Source of the DNA: Planctomycetota bacterium
GTDB lineage: Bacteria; Planctomycetota; Planctomycetia; Planctomycetales; Planctomycetaceae
Reading direction: 5' to 3'
DNA: 41,874 bases
Assembly: GCA_023417655.1 (NCBI GenBank)
Contig: JAEZFD010000055.1
Span: 1 to 41,874, forward strand
The notes beneath the pieces were generated by a model. It was not told where the DNA came from, did not search any database, and was given only the letters and a program-made list of their open reading frames with translations. Of the stretch, positions 1 through 8,962 are shown in pieces. A program made the translations under genes and the position numbers. Within the stretch, counting starts at the first letter, position 1, and each line of letters starts with the position of its first letter.

Positions 1-52
1 TCCATTCAGGACGCGTCTGTCTGGTGACACCGGAGCATCAGTTGATGCCGAA

Positions 53-1390
53 TCAGTGTGCCAGCTGCATCAGCGTTTGCGCAGGTGTCACGGTGCTGAT
101 GCCACTATCGATGTAGGATTCAAATTCTGCGCGGAACTTATTGACGGCGTTCTTGATCGGCCAGGCCGCACCATCCGAAAGTCCGCAGATGGTCGTACCG
201 GGGATGATTCCCATCGATCCGGCGACTTCAATCAGCAGGTCCAGGTCGGCGCGACTCCCTTTGCCGACTCGCATTCGCTCGAGAATACGGGTCATCCATG
301 AAGTCCCCTCACGGCAGGGCGTGCACTGTCCGCAGGATTCATGGGCGAAGAATCGGGCCAGATTGTAGAGGACGTCAACCATTCGGGTCTGATCGTCAAT
401 CACAACCACGGCTGCAGTTCCCAACCCGAGGCAACCCTTCTTGCCGGGCCCGTTGAAATCGAGCGGTGTGTCGAGTTCATCGGCAGTGAGGAAGCCCATG
501 CTAACTCCACCCGGAATCACCGCCTTCACTTTTCGACCCTTCCAGACGCCGCCGCCGTACTTTTCGATCAGCTCTCCGGCAGTGATCCCCATCGGGAGTT
601 CGACACAGCACGGGTTGTTGACGTGCCCGCTGATGCCGTACAGCTTCGGGCCATAGCTTCCCGCGTCGCGTGGATTGTTCGGGTCAGGTGGCACGCCGAT
701 GGACTTAAACCACTCAGCTCCCAGTTTGAGAATCTGAGTGACACAGCAGAGCGTTTCGACGTTATTGACGATCGTCGGCTTGCGGAACAAACCTTCGATG
801 GCCGGGAACGGCGGCTTGATTCGCGGCCATGCCCGTTTGCCTTCGAGACTTTCAATCAGCCCTGTTTCTTCCCCGCAGATGTAGGCTCCGGCCCCGCGGT
901 GGAGCACAATGTCGAGTTTGAAGCCGGTGCCGAAGATGTTGTTGCCGAGAATTCCCTGTGCGCGACACTCTTCGATCGCCTTTTTCATGACGCGATAGCT
1001 GTTTCCATACTCATAACGAATATAGAGGTAGGCCTTTTGTGATCGAATTGCGTGGCAGGCGATCGCAATGCCTTCAATCAACTGGTGCGGATCCTTTTGC
1101 ATGAGGATCCGGTTGTTGAACGTGCCTGGCTCGCTCTCGTCGGCGTTCACGCACAGATAGATTGGACCGGGATGGTCTTTGGGGAGGAACGTCCACTTCA
1201 GACCACAGGGAAAGCCGGCACCCCCACGCCCGCGCAGACCGGCGTCCTTGACGTAGGTTGCTACGTCAGCAGGAGCCATTCCCAGCGCTTTCTTCAATCC
1301 CTCATAGCCGCCATCGGCCAGATATCCGGCCAGTGACGTTGAGTCGGGCTTGTTGATGCGTTTCAGCAGGACAGGTTCGTACTCTGCCAC
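53..1390 (-). CDS. nuoF: NADH-quinone oxidoreductase subunit F (NADH-binding)
   Basis: This is the NADH-oxidising subunit of respiratory complex I, on the cytoplasmic arm, carrying FMN and one 4Fe-4S cluster. The N-terminal part has the glycine-rich NADH/FMN loop GLRGRGGAGFPCGLKW, the middle has the CVNADESEPGTF and GAGAYICGEETGLIES flavin segments, and the C-terminal part has the cluster motif ESCGQCTPCREG with a later Cys in TTICGLSDG. Length (445 aa) is usual for the family. I chose GTG at 1390 because an AGGA Shine-Dalgarno lies 6 nt before it; the TTG at 1396 abuts that AGGA and could not use it. It is the last nuo gene in the window and lies 55 nt after nuoE. The expected nuoG would lie beyond the left edge. 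Confidence 0.96.
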   Translation of the reverse strand: MAEYEPVLLKRINKPDSTSLAGYLADGGYEGLKKALGMAPADVATYVKDAGLRGRGGAGFPCGLKWTFLPKDHPGPIYLCVNADESEPGTFNNRILMQKDPHQLIEGIAIACHAIRSQKAYLYIRYEYGNSYRVMKKAIEECRAQGILGNNIFGTGFKLDIVLHRGAGAYICGEETGLIESLEGKRAWPRIKPPFPAIEGLFRKPTIVNNVETLCCVTQILKLGAEWFKSIGVPPDPNNPRDAGSYGPKLYGISGHVNNPCCVELPMGITAGELIEKYGGGVWKGRKVKAVIPGGVSMGFLTADELDTPLDFNGPGKKGCLGLGTAAVVVIDDQTRMVDVLYNLARFFAHESCGQCTPCREGTSWMTRILERMRVGKGSRADLDLLIEVAGSMGIIPGTTICGLSDGAAWPIKNAVNKFRAEFESYIDSGISTVTPAQTLMQLAH

Positions 1391-1445
1391 AATCAATCCT
1401 GTCGTTGTATTTCTCTTGTCGCGTCTGTCGGTAAAAGCAGGAAAG

Positions 1446-1922
1446 TTACTTGCTCTGGTCCATCAGTTTGACAGCGGACTCGGTTGTCATGTTGCCATGC
1501 AGTTCGTCATTGACCAGCACGCAGGGGGCCTGCTCACAGCCGCCCAAGCACTCTGCGAATTCCATCGTCACTTTGCCGTCTGCTGTGGTCCCGCCGGGGG
1601 CAACTTTGTAGTGCTGGCACAACTGTTCGAACAGTTCTTCCCCACCGCGAAGCCCGCATGAAATGCTGCGGCAGACCCACAGTCGGTCTTTTCCCAGCTT
1701 GTGATTCTCGTCCCGGAAAATGCCGTAGAACGACATTGTGTCCGACACCTCGGACGGATGCAGTTCCAGGATCTCGGCGATTTCACGGATCGCTTCCAGC
1801 GGGACGCAGCGCAAGGCGTCCTGCACATGGTGCAGAGCCCAAAGCGTGACCGCCCGCTTGTCCGGGTAGTCCGGGATGTGTGATTCAATTTGAGCTCGAA
1901 GCTCTGCTGACAGAAAAGGCAT
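1446..1922 (-). CDS. nuoE: NADH-quinone oxidoreductase subunit E (2Fe-2S)
   Basis: This is the 24-kDa-type subunit of complex I that binds a 2Fe-2S cluster beside NuoF. The protein (158 aa) has a helical N-terminal half and a thioredoxin-like ferredoxin C-terminal half. The four cluster cysteines are visible as VCRSISC (C-x4-C) and, about 35 residues later, ECLGGC (C-x3-C), followed by the usual APCVLVND segment. It starts with ATG. It lies between nuoD (24 nt gap) and nuoF in the same direction, so it is clearly part of the nuo operon. Nothing in the sequence looks unusual for the family. Confidence 0.95.
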   Translation of the reverse strand: MPFLSAELRAQIESHIPDYPDKRAVTLWALHHVQDALRCVPLEAIREIAEILELHPSEVSDTMSFYGIFRDENHKLGKDRLWVCRSISCGLRGGEELFEQLCQHYKVAPGGTTADGKVTMEFAECLGGCEQAPCVLVNDELHGNMTTESAVKLMDQSK

Positions 1923-1946
1923 GATGTCTCGACTGGGCTGCTGGGA

Positions 1947-3170
1947 TTATCGGTCCAGTTCTGCGGCGATGATATTCAACGTTCCGAGCACGGCGACCAC
2001 GTCGCTTAACTGATGCCCACGAATCATGTGCGGGAACAACGAGAAGTGAATGAACGAGGGGGGACGGGTCTTTGCCCGATACGCCCGAGTCGTTCCATTC
2101 CCCACGATGTAGAAGCCAAGCTCTCCCGCAGGGCCTTCGATCGCTGCGTAGACTTCTTCGTGCGGAACCGGATAACCCCGGTTTGGCATAATCACTTCGA
2201 AGTGCTGAATGAGTCCTTCAATACTTCGATAGACGGCAGGCTTTGCCGGGAGAACGACGTCCGAGACGACGTCGATATTCACGGGGCCGGCCGGAATGTT
2301 CTCGAGAGCCTGCTCGATGATCTTCAGACTCTCCAGCATCTCTTCCATGCGGACGAGATACCGGGCGTAGCAGTCGCCGCCCCGTGAGCAGACGACTTTG
2401 AAATCGAGATCGCCGTACGCGAGGTACGGTTCATCTTTGCGAAGGTCACGGACCAGTCCGCTGGCACGAGCGAGCGGACCGGTGACGCTCATGTTCACGC
2501 AGTCCTCATAAGTGAGGATGCCGATGCCCTTGGTTCGGTCGATGAAGATCCGGTTCCGGGTCAGCAGCCGATGGACTTCGGCGTGAACCTTCGGGAACTC
2601 GCGGACGAACTTGCGGACCTTTTCGACCCACTCATTATTCACATCGAACAGGACACCCCCAACCCGGGTGTAACTGCAGTGGAATCGCTGTCCGGAAGCG
2701 TATTCCACAATGTCATAGATCACTTCCCGCTGCTGGAAGAGATACAGGAACGCGGTGAAGGCTCCCAGATCCAGACCGACGGCGCCGATGTTCAGCAGGT
2801 GATCCTGAATCCGCATCAGTTCCGCGAGAATGGTTCGCAGATACTTCGCTCGGGGAGTGAGTTCAATTCCCAGCAGCTTTTCAACGGCATGGTGCCACGC
2901 CACTTCATTCGCCACCGGAGAAACATAGTTCATCCGGTCAACGATGGTGACGTACTGGTTGAAGTCGAGATGCTCAGCGAGCTTCTCAAAGCCGGAGTGC
3001 AGGTAGCCGATGTGCGGAACGGCGTCGATCACCCGTTCCCCGTCCAGCGTCAGCACGATTCGCAATGTCGTGTGAGTGGCCGGGTGCTGCGGACCGAAGT
3101 TCAACGTCCACGCATACTCCTTTTCTTCAGGAGTGGCGTGCGGCTGTGTGTCGACAAGACTCAGTGGCAT
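1947..3170 (-). CDS. nuoD: NADH-quinone oxidoreductase subunit D (49 kDa)
   Basis: This is the 49-kDa subunit of complex I, which with NuoB forms the quinone-reducing site at the base of the peripheral arm. The N-terminus has the family motif GPQHPATH followed by TTLRI (GVLR is more common). DRMNYVSPVANE corresponds to the DRLDYVS loop that carries a quinone-site tyrosine, and the C-terminus ends with the typical AVLGTLNIIAAELDR. The length of 407 aa is normal. The ATG at 3170 is supported by the following MPLSLVDTQ and the start of the conserved domain around residue 20. It is separate from nuoC, not fused as in some bacteria, with 82 nt between them. Confidence 0.96.
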   Translation of the reverse strand: MPLSLVDTQPHATPEEKEYAWTLNFGPQHPATHTTLRIVLTLDGERVIDAVPHIGYLHSGFEKLAEHLDFNQYVTIVDRMNYVSPVANEVAWHHAVEKLLGIELTPRAKYLRTILAELMRIQDHLLNIGAVGLDLGAFTAFLYLFQQREVIYDIVEYASGQRFHCSYTRVGGVLFDVNNEWVEKVRKFVREFPKVHAEVHRLLTRNRIFIDRTKGIGILTYEDCVNMSVTGPLARASGLVRDLRKDEPYLAYGDLDFKVVCSRGGDCYARYLVRMEEMLESLKIIEQALENIPAGPVNIDVVSDVVLPAKPAVYRSIEGLIQHFEVIMPNRGYPVPHEEVYAAIEGPAGELGFYIVGNGTTRAYRAKTRPPSFIHFSLFPHMIRGHQLSDVVAVLGTLNIIAAELDR

Positions 3171-3252
3171 GGTCGCTGTGGTGCCTTCGGGGAATCAGTT
3201 CGTTTCGCAATCCGGACCGGCGGGCTCATGACCCGTTAGAGACGCTCGGCGT

Positions 3253-3744
3253 TTAACTTTCCGCGCGTGTCAGAACAGGGAAGTTGTGACGTTCTCCCCG
3301 CCCCTGCAGAGGGTAATCTTTTCGCAGGGGGAAGGATGTGAATTCGTCCGGCAACAGGATTCGACGCAGGTCAGGATGGCCGGCGAAGGAGATCCCGAAC
3401 ATGTCGTAGACTTCTCGCTCCATCCAGTTTGCTCCCTTCCACAGAGAGTAAACGGATGGCAGTTCAGGATTCGGGAGGTCCACGTGCGTCTTCACGATCA
3501 AGCGTTCGCCTGTCGTGATGGACAATAGCAGATACACGACACCGAACCGATGCGGGGCCTCCGGGATATCCAGATAGTCGACGGCAGTAACGTCAATCAG
3601 CTGATCGAAACCGAAGTCCTGCTTCAGTCCTGCCAGCACTTCGTAGATCTTCTCAGCGGGAACGAAGACACGGCGATTGTCGCGGAAGGTGCTTTCCGAA
3701 ATCTCTGGGCCGAATCGCTGCTGAAGTTCTTCAAGACTAGCCAT
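3253..3744 (-). CDS. nuoC: NADH-quinone oxidoreductase subunit C (30 kDa)
   Basis: This is the 30-kDa subunit of complex I, a structural subunit of the peripheral arm. The family signature is visible in the second half: NWMEREVYDMFGISF, GHPDLRRILLP and FPLRKDYPLQG. I chose the ATG at 3744 (163 aa, starting MASLEELQQRFG). Its start codon overlaps the nuoB stop by 8 nt (ATGGCTAG), a common sign of translational coupling, whereas an upstream start at 3798 would overlap nuoB by about 60 nt and add residues with no family match. Confidence 0.94.
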   Translation of the reverse strand: MASLEELQQRFGPEISESTFRDNRRVFVPAEKIYEVLAGLKQDFGFDQLIDVTAVDYLDIPEAPHRFGVVYLLLSITTGERLIVKTHVDLPNPELPSVYSLWKGANWMEREVYDMFGISFAGHPDLRRILLPDEFTSFPLRKDYPLQGRGERHNFPVLTRAES

Positions 3745-4393
3745 GGATCCGTCCTTTCCGGCCCGTAATGTCGGAAAACTGACCGATCGGAGTTTCACCA
3801 GTCAACGCGGAAGGTCGGCCAGACGGGCCCAGATCGGAGAGAATCGGCAATCCACGCAGGCGTCGCAGTTCTGCCGGATCGAATGGGTTTGGTCCCCGCG
3901 GAGTAGTCTCTGCGGCGAACTCGCGACCCATTAAGGTTCCACCGGACTTGATCTTGTCCTGCAGATCGATGACCGCAGCGAGCAGCTGTTCTGGACGAGG
4001 AGGACAGCCCGGTACGTAGACGTCGACAGGAATGAACCGATCGACACCCTGAACGACGGCGTAGGTGTCGAACACACCGCCGGTACAGGCGCATGCTCCC
4101 ATGGAGATGCACCATTTCGGCTCTGGCATTTGCAGCCAGATGCGCTGCAGCACCGGCAGCATTTTCATCACCACACGACCGGCAACGACCAACAGGTCGC
4201 ACTGCCGCGGCGAAAACCGCATCACCTCGGCGCCGAAGCGGGCCATGTCGTGACGGCTGGCGGCAGTGGCCATCAACTCGATTCCACAACAGGCGGTCGC
4301 GAACGGCATTGGCCACAGACTGTTAGAGCGAGCCCAGTTGGCCGCTGCATCCAGCGTGGTCATGAACACATTTTCCGGAAGTCCTACCGCCAC
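3737..4393 (-). CDS. nuoB: NADH-quinone oxidoreductase subunit B (N2 cluster)
   Basis: This subunit holds the terminal 4Fe-4S cluster N2 next to the quinone site. Visible cluster cysteines are the ATACCGIE pair, one in MGACACTGGVFD, and one in VYVPGCPPRPEQ, which is the expected spacing. The family motif is usually GACANSGG, so the ACTGG here is a small variation. The start is GTG at 4393, overlapping the end of nuoA by 10 nt; a downstream ATG (MTTLDAAANW) is the alternative. The protein (218 aa) has a C-terminal tail of about 50 Pro/Arg/Gly-rich residues after the conserved domain, longer than in E. coli-type NuoB. Confidence 0.95.
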   Translation of the reverse strand: MAVGLPENVFMTTLDAAANWARSNSLWPMPFATACCGIELMATAASRHDMARFGAEVMRFSPRQCDLLVVAGRVVMKMLPVLQRIWLQMPEPKWCISMGACACTGGVFDTYAVVQGVDRFIPVDVYVPGCPPRPEQLLAAVIDLQDKIKSGGTLMGREFAAETTPRGPNPFDPAELRRLRGLPILSDLGPSGRPSALTGETPIGQFSDITGRKGRIHG

Positions 4394-4758
4394 TTGAATA
4401 CTCCCTTGCGCCAGGCATACACGTATGCCACGGACAGGGTGAACATGAACACCAGCATTACCCCATACACGGTGTCACGCAGTTCGACAGGAATTCCACC
4501 TGCTGAAAAGGCACTCACCGCCCAAGGGTACAGGTAAAGAAGCTCGACATCGAAAACGAGGAACAGAATCGCCACCAGATAGAACTTCACGTCAAACGGC
4601 TGGCGTGCGTCATTGATCGGGTCCATCCCCGATTCATACGGCATCTGTTTGACAGGAGTCTTTTTGCGCGGTCCGACCGCGTGTGCCACGATGAGATTCG
4701 TGATCACGAATCCCACGAGAATCACTGTGTAAATCAGTAGCGGGGAAATCCCATCCAT
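4384..4758 (-). CDS. nuoA: NADH-quinone oxidoreductase subunit A
   Basis: This small membrane subunit (124 aa, ND3 family) links the membrane arm of complex I to the peripheral arm. Three hydrophobic segments are visible: residues about 5-27, 60-82 and 90-112. The conserved loop between the first two carries MPYESGMDP and FDVKFYLVAILFLVFDVE; the family usually has a Cys (YECG), and here the residue is Ser. It is the first gene of the nuo operon. The region upstream (minus-strand reading) holds a TTGACT hexamer near 4836, but I see no convincing -10 at the right distance. Confidence 0.94.
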   Translation of the reverse strand: MDGISPLLIYTVILVGFVITNLIVAHAVGPRKKTPVKQMPYESGMDPINDARQPFDVKFYLVAILFLVFDVELLYLYPWAVSAFSAGGIPVELRDTVYGVMLVFMFTLSVAYVYAWRKGVFKWR

Positions 4759-5794
4759 GCGTCCGAACGCTTTCTACGGGGAGACAGTTCTCGTTTACGT
4801 CTGGAACTTGTGATGGAATCCGGACGTTCAGTCAATCTCGCAATCTGCGAAGACGACTGGGAGGCCTGACCGGCAGGTCAATGGGGGGATTGAAGCACAA
4901 GCGGGAGTATGGATGGTGGCTCAGGTCACCAACCTCAGTTCGCACTTTCGTCAGAGTAACAACCTCAGACGGGAGTGGATTTTAAGAGGGGAGACCCGGG
5001 CCAGCAAGCAATCCCCCATAGTGAGAAACCCCCGTCGGTGTCGACTCTGTGTCAAAGAGGGCGAGGGCAATAATGACAACCGATCGACCCAATTTGATGC
5101 CGTGGAGAAAGGGGCGCCCACTTCGTCAGCGACTGGTGAATCCCGCGTATTCGCCGCGAATTCCCACTCGCATCCGGCTTAGCTGGGGATGTAAAAAGGG
5201 GAGAGTCTTTTCTGCCGCGATGAAGGGGGTACGAAGAATTGGACTCATTGGAAGTCTACTGCAAGTGTTCTGAAGGCCACTAGTTGAGCGGTTTCGCAAT
5301 CGTTGCGGCGACCGCCATCATTGCACCTCTCGCAGTGCGTTCCCGAGTTTGAGAACGAATTGATTGGTTGGGTCTGTTTTTTGGAGCGAAAAACAGGGAC
5401 TAATGCCTTAGTGTGACTCTTGTGAAAACGTTATAACGGCTTCCCCAGTAGTACAATGCGGATGGAGTAACTCTTCGTGGAGTGGTGTTCCGAAATTTGA
5501 GAGACTAGCCCCCCTCCGCCGCGTTCGACTTCGGGGTCATTTTCAGTGCGGGATGAATACTAGGACAGTAGCGACATCGGTTTTCATTTCTCGGTCATGA
5601 ACTTCATCAATGAATAACTTTCCGGGCGAGCCACCTATGGAGGACCTGAGTGAGTCTCCTGTCTGCGACTAAAAAATGGGCTGAGGGGCTGGAAGTGGCC
5701 GACGGGGGTCGCTATGATCTTCGCTTCGATTCGCGCCCTAGGATTTCGTGCGCGGTTCGCTGCTGTTTCTAAGTCATTGAGAATTCAGACAATC
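4759..5794. other. Intergenic region of about 1 kb without a convincing gene
   Basis: This stretch lies between the divergent nuoA and rpsT genes. Open frames within it (for example 4913-5182 plus) have no ribosome-binding site, low-complexity or unremarkable composition, and no motif that I recognise. It presumably contains the nuo and rpsT promoters. An A/T-rich hairpin-like segment (ctgttttt ... aaaaacag) lies at about 5378-5398. I see no tRNA, RNase P, SRP RNA or tmRNA signature. Confidence 0.6.
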
Positions 5795-6070
5795 ATGCCG
5801 AATACACCCAGCGCCAAAAAAGCCCTTCGCCAGAGTGAAAAACGCCGTCTGGTCAATCGAGCCGGCCGTTCTGCTTTGCGAACCGCTGTGAAGAAGGCCC
5901 GCGCCGCTGCGGAATCTGGTGACGTCGCTGCAGCTGGTGAAGCACTTCGCCTTGCGTCCAAGAAGCTGGACCAGGCTGCTGCCAAGAACCTGATCCACAA
6001 GAATGTCGCTTCCCGCACGAAGTCACGTCTGGCCAAGCTGGCTTCAAAGTCAGCCGAAAAGAAGGCCTAG
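5795..6070 (+). CDS. rpsT: 30S ribosomal protein S20
   Basis: This is the small-subunit primary 16S-rRNA-binding protein S20, a helical bundle very rich in Lys, Arg and Ala. The start MPNTPSAKKALRQSEKRR is typical of the family, as are NRAGRSALRTAVKK and the C-terminal IHKNVASRTKSRLAK. The length of 91 aa is normal. The ATG at 5795 was preferred over an in-frame ATG at 5714 because the extra 27 residues have no match to S20 and differ in composition. It stands alone, with a strong terminator 73 nt downstream. Confidence 0.95.
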   Translation: MPNTPSAKKALRQSEKRRLVNRAGRSALRTAVKKARAAAESGDVAAAGEALRLASKKLDQAAAKNLIHKNVASRTKSRLAKLASKSAEKKA

Positions 6071-6142
6071 TCACTTTCGGTGACTCGAGTACGACGCAGA
6101 GCAGCGATGTTCTGTGATGCGTCGTGCCTTATTTGAATTACG

Positions 6143-6177
6143 AAAGAGACGCGCTGACTGGCGACGTCTCTTTTTTT
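6143..6177 (+). terminator. Intrinsic terminator of rpsT
   Basis: A 9-bp perfect stem (aaagagacg / cgtctcttt) with a 13-nt loop is followed by a run of seven T, 73 nt after the rpsT stop codon. It is oriented for plus-strand transcription. Confidence 0.85.
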
Positions 6178-6200
6178 CACGCGCGATGTTGAAAAGAAAT

Positions 6201-6242
6201 AAGAACGCCCGCCTGCGGTCTTAACCGCAGACGGGCGTTCTT
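6201..6242 (-). terminator. Intrinsic terminator of the phosphohexomutase gene
   Basis: This is a long stem of about 18 bp with one mismatch and a CTTA loop (left arm aagaacgcccg plus ctgcggt). On the minus strand it is followed by a T-rich tract (ttatttctttt), and it starts 34 nt past the stop of the gene at 6276-7859. Together with the rpsT terminator it separates two convergent units. Confidence 0.8.
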
Positions 6243-6275
6243 CGTTTCAACAATGCCTCGGATTGTTCGCGGCTG

Positions 6276-7859
6276 TTACTTCAGGTTGCCCCAGTCCTGA
6301 ACGATGATCTTCGCCCGGTTTCCGCAGATTTCACGGATCCGTGAAATCAGGGCATAAGTCCGGCCGGTGACATCAGCGGAGCTGGTGGATTCGAAATTCA
6401 CCCGCAGCAGGGGTTCATTGTTTGATGCACGAATATTGAACCACCATTCCGGAGTGTATTTCTGGACTTCCCGGTAGGTCTTGCCGGTGGGGTCGTTCTT
6501 CTTGTCGATCTTGAACACGTCATCGACGGTCTTGTACTTCGGCACTCGTGGCGAGAAGACACTGACTCCATCGATGTCGAGCACATAGCTGTTCGCCTGC
6601 TCGGCAGAATATTCCGCTTTGATTTTCGAGATGACATCGGTGCTGATCGACTTCCAGTCGCTGCACTCGACTCGAAGGTTGACCTCACCACTGTTCGGCC
6701 AAGGTTTCAGCTGGCCGAGCAACTGGGAACAGCTCAATCCGGATTCGAGCAGCATGTCCCAGAAGGTGACGAACGCGAACAGTCCGGAATCGAGGCAATA
6801 GGTATCCGGGAAGTTGTAGTGAGCGGATGACTCACCCCCGAAGACGGCGTTCTTCTGAACGAGCGCGACTTTCACGGCATCCTGTCCGACGCGGGAAATG
6901 ACAGGCGTTCCCCCGGCGGCGCGGACGGTTTCGGCGACCAGCCATGATGAAACCGCTGAGTAAACCACGGCTCCGGTTCCGCCGTTCTTCTCGACGAGGC
7001 TTTTCGCGAGTGCGGCAAGCAGCACCGACCCGGAAACAAACTGGCCCCATTCATCGACCAGAAACACCCGATCAGCGTCCCCGTCGAAGGCCGCGCCAAA
7101 CTTGGCACCTTCGGCGATGACCGTTTCCTGCAGCAATTTCACTGCGCCAGGCAGGCCGGGGTTTGAGGGGCGGGTCGGGAAAGTTCCGTCGATTCGTTCG
7201 GCGACGGCGAGTAATTCCACTTTCGCCTTACGGGCGGTGAGACCATTTTTGAGGAGCGGACGGAAGAGTCCTCCGACACCGTTGCCCGGGTCGAGAACAA
7301 TTTTTCCGTTGGCTTTTGCGATTCGCTTCGAGCGGGAAAGTGCCGCTTCAACGAACTTCTCCTGCAGATTCAACCGGCCCTGCTGCGGGAATGGCAGGGC
7401 GGAAGCGGGAGCGGCCTCCCCATTACTTCCATCCTTTTCATAGCGTGGAGCGAGGTGATCGACGGGGCGGAGAATATCCAGACTCCCGGTTTCTGGGTTC
7501 CTCACAACCGCCTTGATTCCGTTGTATTCCGCAGGGTTATGGGAAGCGGTGATCATCACCCCGGCGCGGATTCCCTGCAGTTCTTCCCCAACGGCCCATT
7601 GAATCATGTCGCTCGTTGCCAGACCAACGGGATAGGGGACTCCTCCTTCGCTGGCGATTCCCTGAATCAGCGCAGAATAAATCACTGGCGAAGAGACCCG
7701 GCCGTCACGACCGACGACGATCTTTGGGGAGGGCCCCAGAATTTCTGTCAGGCTTTGGGCCAGATATTTTCCGGTGAACCAGGCGAGTTCCTCGTTGATC
7801 TGGTTGGGGTAAAGCCCGCGAACGTCAGCCGAGCGTTGGAAGAGAGCAGGGTCAAACAC
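6276..7859 (-). CDS. Phosphoglucomutase/phosphomannomutase family protein
   Basis: This is an alpha-D-phosphohexomutase, which moves phosphate between C6 and C1 of a hexose (glucose, mannose or glucosamine phosphates). All four functional loops are visible: the phosphoserine loop TASHNP (Ser106), the magnesium loop DGDADR (259-264), the sugar-binding loop GGESS (341-345) and the phosphate-binding loop RASNNEP (477-483). At 527 aa it is longer than the usual 450-470 aa, with extra residues around 130-165 and 430-470. The start is GTG at 7859 with GAAGGA 7 nt upstream. It has no pathway neighbour, so the true substrate (ManB, AlgC, Pgm or GlmM-like) cannot be settled from context. Confidence 0.92.
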   Translation of the reverse strand: MFDPALFQRSADVRGLYPNQINEELAWFTGKYLAQSLTEILGPSPKIVVGRDGRVSSPVIYSALIQGIASEGGVPYPVGLATSDMIQWAVGEELQGIRAGVMITASHNPAEYNGIKAVVRNPETGSLDILRPVDHLAPRYEKDGSNGEAAPASALPFPQQGRLNLQEKFVEAALSRSKRIAKANGKIVLDPGNGVGGLFRPLLKNGLTARKAKVELLAVAERIDGTFPTRPSNPGLPGAVKLLQETVIAEGAKFGAAFDGDADRVFLVDEWGQFVSGSVLLAALAKSLVEKNGGTGAVVYSAVSSWLVAETVRAAGGTPVISRVGQDAVKVALVQKNAVFGGESSAHYNFPDTYCLDSGLFAFVTFWDMLLESGLSCSQLLGQLKPWPNSGEVNLRVECSDWKSISTDVISKIKAEYSAEQANSYVLDIDGVSVFSPRVPKYKTVDDVFKIDKKNDPTGKTYREVQKYTPEWWFNIRASNNEPLLRVNFESTSSADVTGRTYALISRIREICGNRAKIIVQDWGNLK

Positions 7860-8035
7860 GGTCGATCCTTCGAGGAGAACCTCTAAGTGGGGTCGCGACG
7901 GAAAAGCACGAACTGATAAGGAGTATCGTCACATCGTTGCAGTGAGTCAAATTCCGTTTGAATACATGACACGTTAAACTCAGAGTCGCCAGTCAGGTAC
8001 CTCTTTGTTGAAAATTTCTGCACTTGTGAACTGCC

Positions 8036-8920
8036 ATGCTCGCCAAACGCATTATCCCCTGTCTCGATGTCCATGCCGGGCGAGTCGTCAAAGGTGTCAA
8101 CTTTCTGAACCTGCGTGACGCTGGTGATCCGGTGGATGTCGCTGCTAGATACGAGGCGGAAGGGGCTGACGAACTCGTCTTTCTCGATATTACGGCGAGT
8201 CATGAACAGCGAGATATCATTCTCGATGTCGTTGAGCGGACCAGCGAAGTCTGCTTCATGCCGTTGACCGTCGGAGGCGGGATCCGTTCGCTCGAAGACA
8301 TTCGCCGATTGCTGAACGCCGGGTGCGACAAGGTCTCGATCAACAGCGCTGCGGTGAAGGATCCTGAGTTCATTCGGGAAGCGGCGGCTCGGTTCGGAAG
8401 TCAGTGCATCGTCGTCAATTTGGATCCAAAACGGGTACCAGCAGGTGATCCGACCGCGCTAGGCGCCTCTCAGGCCTGGCCGGAAGCCCTGCGTGTCAGT
8501 GAACGGGAACTGCCGACACAAGGTTCGTTCGGCACTCGATTCCACACAAAATACCCCACGGCCTCCGGTGTTTATTGGGATGTGCACATCCATGGCGGAC
8601 GCAAACCGACCGGGCTGGACGCTGTCGCTTGGGCCCGCGAAGTCGAACGACTCGGAGCCGGTGAACTCGTGCTGACCAGCATGGACGCCGATGGCACAAA
8701 GGACGGCTTCGATCTCGAAATTACCGCCGCCATCTCCGACGCCGTGCAGATTCCAGTCATTGCGAGCGGAGGTGCCGGCAACGCTCACCACCTCTACGAA
8801 GCCGTCACAACAGGCGGAGCAAGTGCGGCCCTTGCTGCCAGCATCTTCCACTATGGCGAAGTCTCCATCGGAGACGCGAAGCGATACCTCGCCGAGCAAG
8901 GGATTACTGTTCGCCTCTAG
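8036..8920 (+). CDS. hisF: Imidazole glycerol phosphate synthase cyclase subunit
   Basis: HisF is a TIM barrel that converts PRFAR plus ammonia (from HisH) to imidazole glycerol phosphate and AICAR in histidine synthesis. Family markers are the start MLAKRIIPCLDV with the catalytic Asp, LVFLDITAS, TVGGGIRS, VVNLDPKRV with the second catalytic Asp, LTSMDADGTKDG, and PVIASGGAG. At 294 aa it is about 40 residues longer than usual. The extra stretch (about residues 136-178) lies between DPKRV and WDVHIHGGRKPTG. The gene stands alone, with no his neighbours, and converges with uvrA with 42 nt between the stops. Confidence 0.95.
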   Translation: MLAKRIIPCLDVHAGRVVKGVNFLNLRDAGDPVDVAARYEAEGADELVFLDITASHEQRDIILDVVERTSEVCFMPLTVGGGIRSLEDIRRLLNAGCDKVSINSAAVKDPEFIREAAARFGSQCIVVNLDPKRVPAGDPTALGASQAWPEALRVSERELPTQGSFGTRFHTKYPTASGVYWDVHIHGGRKPTGLDAVAWAREVERLGAGELVLTSMDADGTKDGFDLEITAAISDAVQIPVIASGGAGNAHHLYEAVTTGGASAALAASIFHYGEVSIGDAKRYLAEQGITVRL

Positions 8921-8962
8921 CTGACTTTACCTTTAATTGGCCGCTGTCGAAATGACCTGTGC

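Noticed and set aside
341..1042. 233-aa plus-strand open frame over nuoF
   Set aside because: It is antisense to nuoF, with no motif or start signal.
4790..4842. nuo promoter with TTGACT on the minus strand
   Set aside because: The TTGACT hexamer is good, but no acceptable -10 lies 16-18 nt away, so I did not list it as a feature.
4913..5182. 89-aa plus-strand open frame in the 1-kb gap
   Set aside because: It has no ribosome-binding site and no recognisable motif, with composition like random sequence.
8899..8962. Frameshift as the cause of the short third UvrA module
   Set aside because: Only 42 nt lie between the uvrA and hisF stops, and the minus-strand frames across hisF do not encode the missing UvrA part, so a simple frameshift does not explain it.
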